DNA from: Saccoglossus kowalevskii
Taxonomy: Eukaryota; Hemichordata; Enteropneusta; Harrimaniidae
Assembly: GCF_000003605.2 (NCBI RefSeq)
Contig: NW_003124897.1
Span: 289,338 to 309,344, forward strand
Reading direction: 5' to 3'
Length of the DNA stretch: 20,007 bases
The notes beneath the pieces were generated by a model. That model did no database searches. It was not told the DNA's origin and was given only the letters and a program-made list of their open reading frames with translations. A program made the position numbers and the translations under genes. Positions 18,151-20,007 of this stretch are shown here, one piece after another; the first letter of the stretch is position 1, and each line of letters starts with the position of its first letter.

Positions 18151-18810
18151 ATGAGCAAAAATAATATATTCTGATGACATCAATTATTGGAATTTGTATA
18201 AGGTTTCAGTTTCATTTCATAGATTGAATTATTAATGATTGACATTTCTTATCTTATGTAAATGAAACTTATTTTCATAACTCGGGGGAGGATACAGTAA
18301 CACAACCCGGGGTCACCAAGGTATACATGTACAATGTAAGATGGCTGATCAGTCATTGCATACCAGATTCATAAAAGTATAAATTGAAAGGTAGCAATAC
18401 AGCCATCTTAAGGTAGAAGCCTAGTCATAATTTTTGACAAAATTGGTCATAAATCGCATGACAATGTTCATTAGTTTATTATGTACAATCATGAAGCTAA
18501 TGTCCCATGGTACAATGAAATAGCATTATTTTGTGTGTTACAGTTATGCTTTTTGAGAAACATGTTCAATTAAACAATTTCTTCAAGAAACTATGATAGA
18601 ATATAGAAGTATGCAATCTTTGATCAAAACATATGAACAACACATTAATATTTCAGAAATCAGCAAATATGCCTCAAGAAGGAATATCACTAAAGAGCAT
18701 TATCAAACTGTTGTCATGACAACTTGATGATGCCTATCTCAAATTTGAAAGTACTATGAATCTGTGTCTGCTTTCTTACAACCTTAGAAGCTGATTTACA
18801 GGTAAATATA

Positions 18811-20007
18811 GTTCATCCAGAGTGAAGTAGTGCATCCAGGGTAAGGCAGTGAATCCAGGGTAAGGCAGTGAATCTAGGGTGAGGCAGTGAATCCAGGGTG
18901 AGGTAGTGAGAATCCAGGGTGAGGCAGTGAATCCAGGGTGAGGCAGTGAATCCAGGGTGAGGCAGTGAATCCAGGGTAAGGCAGTGAATCCAGGGTAAGG
19001 CAGTGAATCCAGGGTAAGGCAGTGAATCCAGGGTGAGGCAGTGAATCCAGGGTGAGGCAGTGAATCCAGGGCGAGGCAGTGAATCCAGGGCGAGGCAGTG
19101 TATCCAGGGTAAGGCAGTGAATCCAGGGTGAGGCAGTGAATCCAGGGTGAGGCAGCGAATCCAGGGTGAGGTAGTGAATCCAGGGTGAGGTAGTGAATCC
19201 AAGGTGAGGTAGTGAATCCAGGGTGAGGTAGTGAATCCAGGGTGAGGTAATGCATTGAGGGTCAGGTAGTGAATCAAGGGTGAGGTAGTGCATTCATGGT
19301 GAGGTAGTGCATCCATGGTGAGGTAGTGCATCCAGGGTGAAATAGTGCATCCAGGGTGAAATAGTGCATCCAGGGTGAAATAGTGCATCCAGGGTGAAAT
19401 AGTGCATTCATGGTGAGGTAGTGCATCCATGGTGAAGTAGTGCATCCAGGGTGAAATAGTGCATCCAGGGTGAAATAGTGCATCCAGGGTGAAATAGTGC
19501 ATCCAGGGTGAAATAGTGCATTCATGGTGAGGTAGTGCATCCATGGTGAAGTAGTGCATCCAGGGTGAAATAGTGCATCCAGGGTGAAATAGTGCATTCA
19601 TGGTGAGGTAGTGCATCCATGGTGAGGTAGTGCATCCATGGTGAAGTAGTGCATCCAGGGTGAAGTAGTGCATCCAGGGTGAAGTAGTGCATCCAGGGTG
19701 AAATAGTGCATCCAGGGTGAAATAGTGCATCCAGGGTGAAATAGTGCATCCAGGGTGAAATAGTGCATCCAGGGTGAAATAGTGCATCCAGGGTGAAATA
19801 GTGCATCCAGGGTGAAATAGTGCATCCAGGGTGAAATAGTGCATCCAGGGTGAAATAGTGCATCCAGGGTGAAGTAATGCATTCAGAGTGATGTAGTGCG
19901 ACCAGGGTGAGGCAGTGAATCCAGGGTGAGGCAGTGCATCAAGGGTCAGGCAGTGCATCTAGGGTCAGGTAGTGCATCCAGGGTCAGGTAGTGCATCCAG
20001 GGTCAGG
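18811..20007. repeat. 19-bp minisatellite (about 63 copies, continues right)
   Basis: The unit is GTG(C/A)ATCCAGGGTGA followed by AATA, GGCA or GGTA, mostly exactly 19 bp. Sub-blocks are clear. From about 18840 to 19250 units start GTGAATCC and end GGCA/GGTA. From 19290 to 19660 there are six-unit blocks marked by CATTCATGG. From about 19685 to 19870 there is a run of near-identical GTGCATCCAGGGTGAAATA. From 19900 on, units carry GGTCAGG. The reverse complement has no stop codon in any frame and 19 is not a multiple of three, so minus-strand frames up to 381 codons (MHYFTLDALFHPGCTISPW repeat) are artefacts. Confidence 0.95.

Larger units (their letters stand above)
17563..20007 (-). other. 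CaMKII intron upstream of the 43-nt exon (partial)
   Basis: This runs to the right edge of the window. It contains the acceptor of the 43-nt exon, the CpG-enriched stretch, unique AT-rich DNA to 18810, then the 19-bp array. No kinase-domain exon is visible; in particular nothing encodes KKFNARRKLK, the expected end of the preceding exon. A splice-like pair around 18078-18104 does not fit the required phase (see rejected items). Confidence 0.75.

Noticed and set aside
18776-19958. Minus-strand open frames of 94-381 codons (MHYFTLDALFHPG repeats)
   Set aside because: The 19-bp unit carries no stop codon in any minus frame, and the frames overlap each other with the same peptide. This is a repeat artefact.

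Overview
The window is animal (metazoan) genomic DNA: AT-rich, CpG-poor, spliceosomal introns, no bacterial-style gene packing. The one gene I can support is a calcium/calmodulin-dependent protein kinase II gene (CaMKII, CAMK2 family) read on the minus strand. The window covers only the variable linker between the calmodulin-binding segment and the hub (association) domain. The catalytic exons must lie beyond the right edge and the hub exons beyond the left edge. The absence of vertebrate-type interspersed repeats and the abundance of minisatellites suggest an invertebrate, perhaps marine, but the species cannot be fixed from this sequence.

In transcript order (right to left) the exons are: 17520-17562 (43 nt, encodes GAILTTMLATRNFS, the end of the calmodulin-binding regulatory segment), a doubtful 3-nt microexon 13776-13778, then 6308-6379 (72 nt), 5341-5358 (18 nt) and 1309-1392 (84 nt, ends IEDEDVR). 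Every intron inside this set is phase 1 and the last three exons are multiples of three, so any of the intermediate exons can be skipped without losing frame. This is the classic layout of the CaMKII linker, where alternative splicing sets the spacing between kinase and hub.

About a third of the window is tandem repeat, all within these introns: a 33-bp array at 1-1010 (continues left), a 24-bp array at 1854-2027 and 2250-3072, a CCAAT-box repeat of 41-44 bp at 3739-3907, a 52-bp array at 7735-8792, a 31/32-bp array at 11119-12495 that passes directly into a related 29-bp array at 12496-13290, and a 19-bp array at 18811-20007 (continues right). The long open frames in the window are by-products of these arrays. 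Two short inverted-repeat elements (MITEs) are visible: a TA-flanked one at 5073-5247 and a TTAA-flanked, piggyBac-like one at 16729-16950. A locally CpG-rich stretch at about 17660-18150 carries AP-1-like and CRE-like sites and is a possible regulatory element.

The remaining DNA is intron in which I see no further supported gene, no tRNA or rRNA, and no CRISPR-like structure.
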